A DNA stretch of 64,000 nt from assembly GCF_010183535.1 (NCBI RefSeq), contig NC_071331.1, positions 11,594,001 to 11,658,000 of the forward strand, written 5' to 3'. Below the pieces are notes generated by a model. It had not been told where the DNA came from. It searched no databases and saw only the letters and a program-made list of their open reading frames with translations. Positions within the stretch are counted from its first letter, which is position 1, and each line of letters opens with the position of its first letter. This DNA is from Caenorhabditis remanei (taxonomy: Eukaryota > Nematoda > Chromadorea > Rhabditida > Rhabditidae). Made by a program: the position numbers and the translations under genes. This document shows, one piece after another, positions 38,476 to 49,105 of this stretch.

Positions 38476-39486
38476 ATGATCGTTCAAATTTCAATTCTTC
38501 TATTGGCTACAATTGGAGTCGTCAGTTCCCAGACATGCAAATTCTCAAAGAATGCTGTGAAGGCGAACTGGAAGATTCAGAATGGTGCACTGCAAATCCA
38601 ATATCAGAATAATCGAATCACTAATAATCAATGGACAGCCATCGGATTCGGACCTGGAATGGTGAGTGAGAAAACCGAAAAGTACTGTTTCAGATAAGTG
38701 ACAGAGAGAGACGACTTGGTTGTTTTTTGTTTGGTTTCCATTAAACGTTTGATAAGATTGAAACATTTGCGATCTCAGTAAAGAGATTTTTGGTGAAACA
38801 CTAATTTAAAGTTGAAAGTTTTGAAACTGCAGTAATTGAGAAAAGCCTCATCATGTTTATATGTACTTGAGCGACACCGTTCTTACAACTTCGCTCTAAT
38901 GAACCCGAAAAAACTGTGAATGAGATATAGTGAGGAAAAGCTAATATTCAAACTGCGTTGAAATCATACAAAATTATGGAGCAAAATCAATACTTAACTT
39001 GATAACTTTATGAAACACAATCTTATTTACGGTTGAAAAACATTAAAAAATACAGATGGCGCATTTTTAAGTCAGTTCAAGACAGATTTTTCGCTAGGGG
39101 CTCATTATACTTATTCCATTATTTCCAGTCCAACCTAAACGTGATCGTCTTCATGGTTCAAAATGGACAAGTCACCACTCGCACCGGTAGAGCAACTGGA
39201 TACGGTCCACCAACTTTCGATAACCAGAATAATGTGAATGTTCAAATGGCGAATCACTCTGGATCAACACTCAATGCTCTCGTCTCTGTCCCATTGAATT
39301 TCAACGGAATGAATGTTCAGAATTGTCAGACTTGGAATGTAAGTTTGGATTTGACTAGGGAAAACTCAGAATTTAATTGAAATCTTTCAGTTTGTCCAAA
39401 GCGGACCAATCAACAATGGACAAATGGGAGTTCATACTTCGAGACCAGATCAAGTCAATAATGTTTGTGCTTCACAGTGCAGATAA
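38476..39486 (+). CDS. Secreted DOMON-like protein, tandem copy 3
   Basis: Three exons (38476-38661, 39129-39338, 39391-39486) encode 163 residues. Signal peptide MIVQISILLLATIGVVSS, then QTCKFSKNAVKANWKIQNG and WTAIGFGPGM. Exon 2 has VIVFMVQNGQVTTRTGRATG and YGPPTF, parallel to copy 2, and NCQTW. The C-terminus is NNVCASQCR. Intron positions and phases (all phase 0) match copies 1 and 2, which supports origin by tandem duplication. AATAAA lies at 39557-39562. Intron 1 includes a sense-strand 21U prediction starting only 24 bp after the splice donor region. Confidence 0.88.
38731..38751 (+). ncRNA. Predicted 21U-RNA (piRNA) locus in DOMON intron
   Basis: Core at 38685-38692; TGTT (38728-38731) gives 39 nt. 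Confidence 0.58.
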
Positions 39487-39663
39487 TTCCGATGATACCG
39501 ATTTGGAAGTACTAAAGTAAATGCTATTCATCCCATGTATATAACCGAATTGAAACAATAAAAGTTTTTCGAAAAACTGTGTTAATGGTTTTCGAAGCTT
39601 CATAATTCATAATATCGCTGACTCAACTTGGTCGTGCTCGTTTCATGTTTTGGGCTCTGAACT

Positions 39664-39671
39664 CTGTTTCA
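39664..39671 (+). promoter_or_regulatory. piRNA-type promoter core without a spaced start
   Basis: Exact CTGTTTCA just after DOMON copy 3; no YRNT in the 38-41 nt window. Confidence 0.35.
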
Positions 39672-40788
39672 TAAAACTCGATACGGACAATGTCAATGGA
39701 AAACTTTCAGGACTCACCTTTTACAGACTAAGTAAATCAGTTTTTTTCTGAAAATCAGTGTTTATTTGAATGTTCCCCATTCCGTCACACCCTTCAAAAA
39801 CCCAAATCATGCTAATTATCTGCTTCTCTGTGGATTATCGTCAATATACCATCTAATTACCCTCGTTTTATTTTTCCTACGGCGACATGAGTATTCATAA
39901 GAAAACACACAAGAAAAGGTTCTTGCTTGCAAATATTTTTCTCAGTTTCATTGGATCTATTTCAAGGAATTTGCCTCTTGAGAACTGATTCCAAGCCTAA
40001 AAACATTGCTATCACTTTTTTAAAGCTGAAGCTGTCTTATGAATTATAGCAAAGTTAAAAGTTCATTTCCTCAGAAAAAAACAAGCCTCCCCAATTATTC
40101 AGATTCTGTTCATCAACAATGAAGTTCATCAGAAATTATTTCCCGAATTGTGAAATGCTTCGTTGTTCTAGATTCTCAAAAAAACGGAACATTCGAGTTG
40201 AGGTTTTCCTTTTCATTTTCCCTATAAAGTAACCGTGCTAATACAGAGTTTTGAAGATTCTGATATTATAATCTTCGAAATTATTGATCAGTGGACAATC
40301 AGTAAAACTATTTTCGCATAAGAAGTAGCTGTTCGAATATCCGAAATGAACCAGAATCTGCACCGTCACAAATTACCCGTTACGAAATAATGCGTGCTTA
40401 AATTTTTTTGAAGACCACAATTATTCACAGTTTCATCGTTTTATAATCTGTGGGAGTATTATCTTTCTGTTATTAGTAAGCAAATATTTCCTGTTATGCT
40501 TGCCCAAGTTAATTTTTTTATATGAAAGTTATAGCTGATTCCTCTCCGCACCTCACATTAACACAGGTTAGCTTTCTCAACTTTGTTCATAAGAAAGTAT
40601 TGTAATCATTTTTTGATTAAAATATTGTATCCCATATTTTTCAAAGTACCAGATAGATAATCGAGCAGGAATCGTTCAAGGCTCGCCTTCCATTTTCGGA
40701 TAAAATCATCGCGGTATTAAAACCAACGAATCATCAACACAAAATGATGTAATTTCTAATAAATCAAATACTCTTACAAAACATTTTC

Positions 40789-40809
40789 GCATTAAATGTT
40801 AGCCTATGA
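40789..40809 (-). ncRNA. Predicted 21U-RNA (piRNA) locus
   Basis: Minus core at 40848-40855; TAAT ends at 40809, 39 nt downstream. Confidence 0.6.
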
Positions 40810-41846
40810 TTACTCAATTTCCATTTTTCAAAATGTTAATGATAACTTGAAACAGTGTCTTCGATCAAAAAAAGGGAAACGGTCAACTGACCAGTAGAAA
40901 ACAAAGAAGAACTTGTGTCCGTTTGGAATGTTATTCTCTCTGTAACGTCTTCTCTTTATTTGAAGAACCCCAAAAAATGATGATCACTTCTTCTTCTTCT
41001 CTCTTCAATTGACTGGTATGTCATTTTTCTTCTTTAACCTATCTTCTTGTCGTCTTCTTTATTCAGAATCAGTTCATTCTTTCACCCTTTTTCATCACTA
41101 ACAAACAATTCCTTTTCTATCAATTTGCCTTCTCTCTTCTCCATTTTCTTCTCCATTTTTCTTCTTCCTTTATTGTCTTGTTTTTCACTGATTTTTGATT
41201 TCTTCTCCCACCATTCTTTCAACGAACTACTGATATCTCACTTCTTTTTTTCTAATCGAAGTTTCCTTTTTCTCGACTAAAAAGTGTTCCCACGATTCTT
41301 CAGTCACGCCTTCTTGTCTCATTTCATTTTAGTTCTTCTTTCTCTATTTTTCATCCGAGACATTTCAAATTTCAGAAAATCTTGTGTGTTATTTGCTTGT
41401 ACATAGATTTCCGTTGAGACTCAAGTTGAGAAGAAATAATTGAGAAATGAATCATAAAAGAAAAGATGAAATTGTCATAAACATCCTCACGGAACTTTTG
41501 GTTTCTCGAGTGAGCATTGAGTTGGCTCACTCAAATTTCAGACTTAATTTTGAGTCTCTAAAAATGTTTTCCGTTTCTTTTTCTTCATTTGACAAACCAA
41601 GACTTCAGTCTTGTTAATAAATTGCCTTGCTATCGTAACACCCAAACATTTTAGATTTGGATCAGTTGGCTGTGGACCCTCGAACTTCACAGCTAATCTT
41701 GCTCAAACTATGTCGCATTTTTGAAACGGGAACTTTTGAGAATCAACTTGAATCTCTGGGTTTTTCAGATGTCGTTACCAAACTTATTTGAATCAAATCT
41801 GTTTCACATCAAATCCGAAACCTAAAAACGTTTGTTTCCTTTCCGT

Positions 41847-41867
41847 TTTAGAACCTTAAAAATAGAA
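41847..41867 (+). ncRNA. Predicted 21U-RNA (piRNA) locus
   Basis: Core at 41799-41806; CGTT (41844-41847) gives 41 nt. Confidence 0.48.
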
Positions 41868-42335
41868 GATTTATGAACCATTAAATTCTTGTTTTTCCAA
41901 GTTAATTGCTAGTTACAGTGTCACGCGACATCGTGACAAGAAATGACAAGTCCATTTCATTCTATAGAGACCTTCTATCTTGGATTGCTGATTGTGAGGT
42001 TGTTTATTATAAACTCATGAGTTATAGATTCATATTCAGGATTTGATTCATGTTAAAAACTGAAAATTCCATACAATTATTGGAGAAAAGAGTTTCAATA
42101 AACCGAAATATTTTTTCAATTGTAGAAATAGTTTTTTTGTTTTCTTCAGCAGTAGGATGATGAATTGACCAATACCTTATTGGTTCCCATAATCTCTAAT
42201 ACGTTTAATCATGGCATAACTGTCAGTGGCCGCAATCATTATTACCTTGTCTCTTATTTTCATGTTCAATCTAATCTTCCACTTTTCTCTGTTTCATGTT
42301 TTCCGTATATCTTTCCGCTTATTCAAAACCATCAG

Positions 42336-42356
42336 TTGGATCCAAGAAAAGGTCAC
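42336..42356 (+). ncRNA. Predicted 21U-RNA (piRNA) locus upstream of galectin
   Basis: Core at 42289-42296; CAGT (42333-42336) gives 40 nt. The RNA ends 13 bp before the galectin start codon and overlaps its presumed leader or outron. Confidence 0.5.
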
Positions 42357-42369
42357 CCTATATTTCAGA

Positions 42370-44755
42370 ATGGCGTCAATTTTCCGTCGTCTTCTAAGTA
42401 TCCGAAAACCGAAGAAAGTGTTGACTCGAAAGGATTCCATCACTGGTCGTAATCACACATTCGTCAGTTTTCTCTTTTCTCGCTCAGTTGCCAATCATTC
42501 CTAATTTGATAAAAGAAACGGAAAATAATTTCCGATTTCATTTTTTGCATGCCTTACTATTAGTGAAGAGGGGAACAAAACAAGACCAATCAAGTGTAAA
42601 CATCACAATTTCTTTGTTAAAAAGTATATCTTATGAGAGTGATATCGAACATCAAAAATAGTTCGTTTTGTTGAAACTGATTTGAAACAGTACAAATTAT
42701 AAAAATGTAACAAATGTTTTGTAGGAAGTGCCGTACTTGTCTCGACTCGACGGAAACCAATTACAAACGGGACAATCGTTGATTGCCAGAGGATACATTA
42801 CAGGTAATTTGATAAGAGGAAACAAGAATGAAAATGAAGAAGAATTTGAAAATTGGAATGTTGAAAATAGAGGAGAGAGAAAGATGATGGTTGAGAAGTT
42901 GAATGAAAGGGAATCCCATACTATCACAGAAGATCTTGAATAATAAAACACTGTTTTGAGAAACAGTGAATGATGTAAATGTTGATGAATGATGTAAATG
43001 TTGATTACAATTAGCTGAGGAATAACTTTATTGAGGAAAAATCCACAATTTTATTGAAATTTCCGCGGGGAATTTGTTTAGCTAAAAGGATCACAGGGAT
43101 TCTGAACTCGTTTCGAAACGGTTCGAGTCTCAAAATAAATCTAGCAACTCAGTTTCTGTCTGAAAATATGAAATGGAGTTACAATAGCTACTGGAAAATG
43201 ACTAAATCCGATGTCACAAGGACTTTCAGCATATTTTGGTCGGTAGTCAGAATTTAAAAATCTTGCAACCTCGTTTTCTAAGAGTACAAATGTTGCTAAT
43301 TATTAGAAACTGTAATTAATATTTCTCCAACGATTCGTATTAAAACTTTCGATTCGATATACTTGTAAGAGATGGTCTGCTGATATATTTATAACGTTAT
43401 AAAATGCAACAATTAGAAACAAATGCATTTTTAGATCTTCAATTACATTAATTCTTCACAAAAACTCTGTTCCAATAAGACATTCAGTCCCCTCTATAAC
43501 ACAACCCTATTGGTAGTTACGTGCTGAACTATTCAAAAATCTATTTCGCTCAAAAACACGTTATCCAAAAAGGGGTTTTCTTAAACCTGTTATCACTATT
43601 GGGAGCTGAAATATGTACATTTTGCCTACTTTTGATTTTTCACATGTAAAATGTTGGAGTTCATGTCAGCTTACATTGAGAACCTCCATAGGCAGACGAT
43701 TCCATTTTTGCTGTTTCAAATTCATTTCATTCTCCGAACAACTTCACCATAACTCGATATTTCTTTAGTCATTCAATGATTGAAAGACTTCTTTTTTCAG
43801 GAAGCGAAGGATTCATTGTCAATCTGACATCTGGTCCAAGCGTTGAACTAGATGACAATGGAACCGGACAACTCGATGATCGACTCCTAGCTCTCCGAGT
43901 CGATCTTTCAAAAGGAAAAGTGTTTCTCAATGCATGCATCAATGGACAGTGGGGAAAGTATGTGGTCATTACGCTTTATCGACAAAATGATTGATAATTT
44001 TCAGAGAAGCATTCGTAAAGCAATCCTACAAGGAGGGAGACGAGTTTGACATCCGAATTCGATGCTTCGAACAGCATTTCGAGATTTACGTAGAGCATAA
44101 ATTGATTGCCAACTTCAAACATTATGTTCCAATGAGCAATATCTCTCATATCTATGTCACTGGAGATGTTCGACTCTACGCGGTTTCGTGGGAAGGAAAA
44201 CTTTATGTAAGTTTAAATTTTTTAATGTTTCAGCTGTTTGTGAAATATTAAAATTAGTTTTCACAAACCATTCCATAATGCTCAAAAAATCCAAACTTCC
44301 AGAACATGCCGTACACTGCTGACATCCCAGGGAATTTCTATGTCGGTAGAAAACTGTTCGTCTCTGCAATTGCTGACAAGAAACCAAAAGATTTATCGAT
44401 TGATTTCTTCGCTGGAGAAGATGTTCCATTCCGATTGAATGCCTCGTTTATTCAAAAGAAAATTCAAAGAAGCAGCGAGATTTCTGGCACCAAATCGACT
44501 CCAGAAACCACGTTCGAGGGGAAGAATAAGTTTCCGTTGAAAGCGAAACGATCCTTCGATATTTTGATCTACGCTTCTGATGATAAGTTTTTGGTGAGCC
44601 ATCTTTCATTCTTGAGAGCAAAACTGGAATTATTATTCCAGGTTTTCATCAACGACGTTCTCTATTGCACATTCGATCACCGTATGCCTGCTGCTAAAAT
44701 CGAACGTCTACAAATCAATGGAGACATCCAGCTCATCGGAGTTCATATAAAGTAG
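42370..44755 (+). CDS. Tandem-repeat galectin with altered sugar sites
   Basis: Six exons (42370-42462, 42725-42803, 43801-43957, 44005-44206, 44303-44593, 44642-44755) encode 311 residues with two galectin folds. Domain 1 runs from about residue 32 (EVPYLSRLDGNQLQTGQSLIARG) to KLY; domain 2 from NMPYTADIPGNFYVGRKLFV to the end (INGDIQLIGVHIK). The beta-strand pattern is intact in both. The canonical carbohydrate residues (H-x-N-x-R ... WGxE-x-R) are mostly lost: domain 1 keeps only WGKEA, and domain 2 keeps none in the expected place. Galectins are leaderless lectins; this one has a basic 31-residue N-terminus (FRRLLSIRKPKK). The first exon is the least certain part: it was chosen because ATG follows an acceptor-like ATATTTCAG and a phase-0 donor GTCAGT is available. 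AATAAA lies at 44832-44837. Confidence 0.85.
42624..42644 (-). ncRNA. Predicted 21U-RNA (piRNA) locus in galectin intron
   Basis: Minus core at 42683-42690; CGAT ends at 42644, 39 nt downstream. Antisense to the host, in intron 1. Confidence 0.6.
42968..43005. repeat. Short tandem repeat, 19-bp unit
   Basis: Two perfect adjacent copies of a unit starting GAATGATGTAAATG, in galectin intron 2. Confidence 0.85.
43757..43777 (+). ncRNA. Predicted 21U-RNA (piRNA) locus in galectin intron
   Basis: Core at 43711-43718; CGAT (43754-43757) gives 39 nt. Sense to the host, ending 24 bp before exon 3. Confidence 0.62.
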
Positions 44756-44964
44756 ATTCACGTACAATAGTTTTCATTTGATATTGAATTCCTTTTCCAT
44801 TATTCCAACAATTTTCATTTTGAATTCATTTAATAAAAACATTGTATCACTGGGATCGTATCAAAAGAATCTACCTAACATCAGACATTCAGCCAAAAAT
44901 CCTGATAACAAGATCTTGAAACTGATATCTCTCAAACAATCATTCAAATAATAAAAAAGTATTT

Positions 44965-45036
44965 AGGGGGCACCCGGAGTTGAACCAGGGACCTCTCGAT
45001 CTGCAGTCGAATGCTCTGCCACTGAGCTATACCCCC
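44965..45036 (-). tRNA. tRNA-Cys (anticodon GCA)
   Basis: 72 nt including the discriminator U. The acceptor stem GGGGGUA pairs with UGCCCCC with one G-U pair. The D region has TAGCTCAGTGGCAGAGC (A box), the anticodon loop is CUGCAGA with GCA in the centre, and GGTTCAACTCC is a good B box. No intron and no encoded CCA, as expected for a eukaryotic gene. There is no long T-run directly downstream on the minus strand. Confidence 0.97.
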
Positions 45037-45860
45037 ACAAGAATCATAAGATTCTGACCGCGTACGGTTTATCGTGGAGAATCAGCGTTTAGCGTTATTC
45101 GGAGAAGTAGAGAGAACGAGAAGCGTGGAGACGCAGAGAAGCGGGAGTGTTGGTTAGAGGAATCGGGAAAACGAACAGAGGGAAACTTATGTTCAGAAAT
45201 GGAAGGAGGGTTTGTGATCTGCTGGTTTTTTGGGGGTTAAGAGGGAAATTGGAGAATTGTGAGAGAGTGATGTGATAGGGATCTTTTTGGATTCTTAACT
45301 TTCAAACTGAAAATAATTGAAAAATGGAGAGAGACTTTACGAAATAGTTGGAATCTACATTTTGGGAAAGGAAAAAAATTTGAAAACACGGTTGGTCCAT
45401 TTCAAAAATGTGACATTTGAGTGAGTAGACTCCGGGATATTTTTTGGTTTCAAGAGCATGTCAATGGATTCTTGATAATGCTGAGAATTGTTCTTTGGGT
45501 TGAAAATTTTAAAAGTGACACGTAAGAATTGTTAATGGAGAAATTCCGCACAACTCTGATGCAAATAAGAACATATGTGTGTGTGAGATTGAATGAACAG
45601 AAAGTTCAGGAGTTAAAGAGAACTTATCGAAACAGAAAAATTATTTTTATACTCATTCAAAAACTCTTTTCTTTTCTGTTTCTACGATTTTATAGAAAAT
45701 GTAGATTTTCGGATATCATTAGCTCTCTTGACTCTCTTGAATAAACTATATGTTCCATTATCATAGAAATTTTGTTTATCCATTGAATTTGCTAAACAGT
45801 TCACTATTGTCGGACAATTCGTGACTCTATATTGCAGGACACTTATAAATCTCTATTTCA

Positions 45861-46310
45861 TTATTGATGCACGTATGTGTGTGAGATTGAATGAGCAGAA
45901 AAGTCAGTAGTTGAAATGAACTCGTAGGAACAGAAAAAATTTTGTAAACGAATCTTAAAATTGCGGGTGTCCAAGAATACGGGAGCCCATGAAGACACGA
46001 TACTGCAACGATAACCTATGCAAACACGCTGGTCCGCATTACATGGCGGTGAACATTAGAAACATTTTCATGCAGCAATTTTTAGGAGACGTGACAATAT
46101 AAATTTTTCCACGTTTTTTTTCATTAGAGCGTGTTCGCATAGGTTCACCTTGAAATATCGTGATGAAGAAGCAGTCCTCTTATCACAACTAACAGACTAA
46201 CCAATTTTGAGATTCTTTTACAAAAAATTTCTGTTCCGATGAGTTCATATTGATTCCAGACTTTTCTGCTTATTCAATCTCACACATATACGTATACGTA
46301 CATCAATAAT
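45861..46310. mobile_element. Nested inverted-repeat (foldback) element
   Basis: The outer arms, about 105 bp each, start TTATTGATG and carry GTGTGAGATTGAAT, AGCAGAAAAGTC and a GGAACAGAAA word in inverse order at each end. Inside them is a second inverted repeat: ACCTATGCAAACACGCT near 46014 against its reverse near 46130. No coding capacity. A third, direct copy of the outer arm lies at about 45565-45650, so the family has been active or duplicated locally. Confidence 0.72.
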
Positions 46311-46550
46311 AAAATCTAGTTTTTTTCTTCATAACTTGATTTCCTGACACGATAAAAATGAAAACGATAAAAATTGACGTGCTAACCTCCCTTTTCTTTT
46401 TTGCTCTAAAAAACTCTGCACTTTCTAAAATTTATCAACTCAAAATCAGTTCTCAATTTTCTTCTCAATTACAATAGTTAAAGGTAACCTCTCCCTCTCC
46501 CCTTCAAAACCTTCACTTCAATTTCAGACAATTAAAAAGTGTCAATAATA

Positions 46551-47186
46551 ATGGCTGATGATGGATACGAAATGATGGGGCCACCAGGAGTCGAAGCCAA
46601 ACCAGAAGCTCCTCCACCTCCTCCTGCAGCACCTGCCAAAGCAACAGCAGCAGCAATTCCAGAATTTCCAGTTTCTGCTAGTGGGCCTGATAAGCCATCT
46701 GCCACTGCTTCTGCCTCATCAGCTTCTTTTGTTTCTACGGCAACAGCTTCAGCTTCTGTTGCTTCAACTGCCTCTTCTATTCCACAATTTCCATCAACTG
46801 TTCTCACTTCTTCTGCGGTGGACTCTGACGAGGCATCGACCGAATCTCTATATGATGCACTTACTTATTCAGACTCGGAGGAAAAAAAACCGAGGAAACC
46901 GTTATATGACATGGTTGATGGATGGTTTGAAAGTGACGATGATGATGATGATGAGGAGAAAGAAAAGAAGCTTACACCAGATGTGGACGATGAAAAGGAG
47001 AAGAAAGAAAAGATGCTTAAACCATATGCGGACGATGAAGACCCCAACGATTACGACGTCATCAATTTTGTTCTTCTCGTTTTCTTTCTGATCTTTATTC
47101 TCTCTGTTTCTATTCCCGTACTTTTGGCGGCTTCTGGAGTTTGGCACGTGGATTTGATTATGGAACATTTGAAATACGGAATGTGA
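46551..47186 (+). CDS. Unrecognised acidic protein with C-terminal membrane anchor
   Basis: One exon of 211 residues. Residues 15-40 are Pro/Ala-rich (EAPPPPPAAPAKATAAA), 45-90 Ser/Ala/Thr-rich, and 95-165 strongly charged with an acidic run (SDDDDDDEEKEKK) and a repeated DVDDEKEKKEK / YADDEDP theme. One membrane segment follows near 175-197 (NFVLLVFFLIFILSVSIPVLL), with a short lumenal or extracellular tail ending HLKYGM. No signal peptide. I do not recognise a family. ATG at 46551 is preceded by an ATTTCAG acceptor at 46521-46527, so the message is probably trans-spliced or has an upstream leader exon, and AATAAA follows at 47196-47201, 10 bp after the stop. These flanks support a real gene although composition alone would be weak evidence. 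Confidence 0.75.
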   Translation: MADDGYEMMGPPGVEAKPEAPPPPPAAPAKATAAAIPEFPVSASGPDKPSATASASSASFVSTATASASVASTASSIPQFPSTVLTSSAVDSDEASTESLYDALTYSDSEEKKPRKPLYDMVDGWFESDDDDDDEEKEKKLTPDVDDEKEKKEKMLKPYADDEDPNDYDVINFVLLVFFLIFILSVSIPVLLAASGVWHVDLIMEHLKYGM

Positions 47187-47257
47187 TTGACTTTGAATAA
47201 ATGGTTTTCTGTCTGTTTCAGCTTGTCTCAATATAGTTTTGTTTCGTTTAAAACTAA

Positions 47258-47278
47258 TAATACAGTTTATGACGAAGA
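47258..47278 (+). ncRNA. Predicted 21U-RNA (piRNA) locus
   Basis: Core at 47213-47220; TAAT (47255-47258) gives 38 nt. The core sits 12 bp after the polyadenylation signal of the 46.6 kb gene. A near-core on the other strand (47298-47305) predicts a start at 47259, back to back with this one. Confidence 0.62.
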
Positions 47279-47966
47279 ACACATTTTTAACCTCAAGTGA
47301 AACTGTGAACGTTTTGGAATTATACATCAGGAAATAAGAAATTTATCAGATTCAATGAAAATTCCGGAAAATATCAGGTCCCGATGTACTTGAACTTATC
47401 TTTTATTTGACAAGTGTCGATTTATTTTGGTCGAGATATTGAAAGATACAAATTATAACTTCTGATGCTGGAAATAATTTTCAGCGACTCTAGCCATCTT
47501 ATTTTGGGAATAACCAAAAGTGCGCTTTCTAAAACAGTAAATTTTTTAAATTTGAATATCTTCGAATTTCTAAGTTTTTAGGAGAAACATAGACAACTGA
47601 TGGTTACCAATGAACAGAATGAAAGAAATAAAAGAAAAATGATATCTACTGTTGTCGACTAGATATGTAACCAAACAGAACAATAACAACGCTTTCCGGA
47701 AACAGGCGTATTTTTTCAGCTGCTTTTTATCTCCAGTTCTAATGATTACATTTTCCAGTTCTGTTGAACTTTCTGAAATTGCTGTAATCTCGATACAGGT
47801 TTTTTCTTCAAATTTTAGGTTTCATTTTCAGATTTTTTCTGTAATATTTCAATTACGTAATGTCCTTGAGGTATCAAAAACACTGAATACAATTCCAATT
47901 TGCATGCAGTAATAGAAAAACCACGATACAAAAAATACGAGCAGTGAATGAAAATATTCATGGTAT

Positions 47967-47987
47967 CTTGTCGAGATCGGTTGTCAA
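47967..47987 (-). ncRNA. Predicted 21U-RNA (piRNA) locus
   Basis: Minus core at 48026-48033; TGAT ends at 47987, 39 nt downstream. Confidence 0.62.
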
Positions 47988-48074
47988 TCAAGATAACTCG
48001 AAATTTTAGTTTTTTGTGAGCAACGTGAAACAGATTATTATCACAAGACTGCTTTGTGCAGGTTTCAATTTTTG

Positions 48075-48193
48075 AGGAAGATACTTGAGAAAAAGAGCAA
48101 AGTTTTCAGAAAAATATTATTGCAAAAAAAATTCTTGTTAAAAAATTTTAAAAATTCAAATCCGGCCCGCTGGCCCGAAGTTTTGCAAGTTGT
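48075..48193. repeat. Right-end fragment of the GGGCC element
   Basis: Matches about 3640-3818 of the 3.25 kb element: CTTGAGAAAAA, TTTTCAGA, ATTCAAATCCGGCCCG and the terminal TTTTGCAAGT, but with most GGGCC units lost. Confidence 0.7.
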
Positions 48194-49052
48194 ATTATTA
48201 TGATGTATTGCAAAAAGAGTTCCACGACATTTCGGAACTACGACGTTTTGCAACTGTGACGTTTCGCAACCACATCGCATTTGCATATTTGGGTCAGTTG
48301 AAAATGTTGAGCGTACCAAAGGACCTAACATATTTGAAAACATTTAAATAGAAAAAGATGTTAACCGACCCGTTTTTTAACAAAATTTCAGAACCGTAAT
48401 GAGCTATACTAGAATTTTTGCCATTTTCTTTTTTACTGTTTAACTGTATTGAGAATTGAATTTTCGGAAACTTATTTTGTTTATAGGCATGTTTTTAGAG
48501 GCTCTTTATTCTCAGAATAACAAACCTCAAAACACTAACTACACTCTAACTCATTCATCTGAATCTTTAAAATTTCAACAAACAAAACATCACTTTTCCT
48601 TCCAAATCTCCTTCTTCATTCCATATCATCTGAAGCATGAAAATTTATGATCTACACGTGTTCAGACCGCCCTTCTTATTCTTTCCTTTATTCTTATCGG
48701 ATGATTCAACCTTAAATCCCTAATTCTTTTATTCTCCGTTCGTAACGGAACTCTTATCCCAATGAACTCTTCTATTATTCTGGATTTCCTTATAAGCAAA
48801 TAAGAGTCATAGGGTTTTGTGCCATTTCCCTTTTTTCCTCGTTTTTTTCCATTAAGGTTTAACTCATGATAAGATTAATAACTAAGTTTTGTTTTCTCTT
48901 CAAGTACAAAAAGTGCTCATCTTGAACATTCTCTGAACCCAAAGATCTTACTCAGAACTCTTCCGATTAGTCACGTTAGAAAAGTAATGGACTTTGATTT
49001 GAATCCCCAGAAAACAATAGAAAAGAGGGCGGAGTGTGTGCGTGTCTGAGGA

Positions 49053-49059
49053 TATAAAT
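49053..49059 (+). promoter_or_regulatory. TATA-like box of srx gene
   Basis: TATAAAT 47 bp before the start codon at 49106. Confidence 0.5.
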
Positions 49060-49105
49060 TTGCTCGTGGATTCTCTTTAAAAATAAGAATTGTACTCAGT
49101 TTCAG

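Larger units (their letters stand above)
39487..42369. other. Intergenic between DOMON copy 3 and galectin
   Basis: No gene recognised. 40980-41400 is a pyrimidine-rich tract (TTCTTC, TCTCT) that produces a spurious 77-codon frame. It holds exact cores at 39664 (unpaired), 40848 (minus), 41799 and 42289, plus near-matches at 39943 and 40428 with correctly spaced starts. Confidence 0.5.
44756..46550. other. Intergenic between galectin and the 46.6 kb gene
   Basis: Contains the galectin 3' UTR, tRNA-Cys, and a nested inverted-repeat element at 45861-46310, with a partial direct copy of its end at about 45565-45650. Near-match piRNA cores lie at 44917-44924 and 45628-45635 (minus). No protein gene seen. 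Confidence 0.55.
47187..49105. other. Intergenic between 46.6 kb gene and srx gene
   Basis: 3' UTR of the upstream gene, two exact piRNA-type units (47258 plus, 47987 minus), a GGGCC-element right-end fragment at 48075-48193, and the srx promoter. No other gene seen. Confidence 0.55.
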
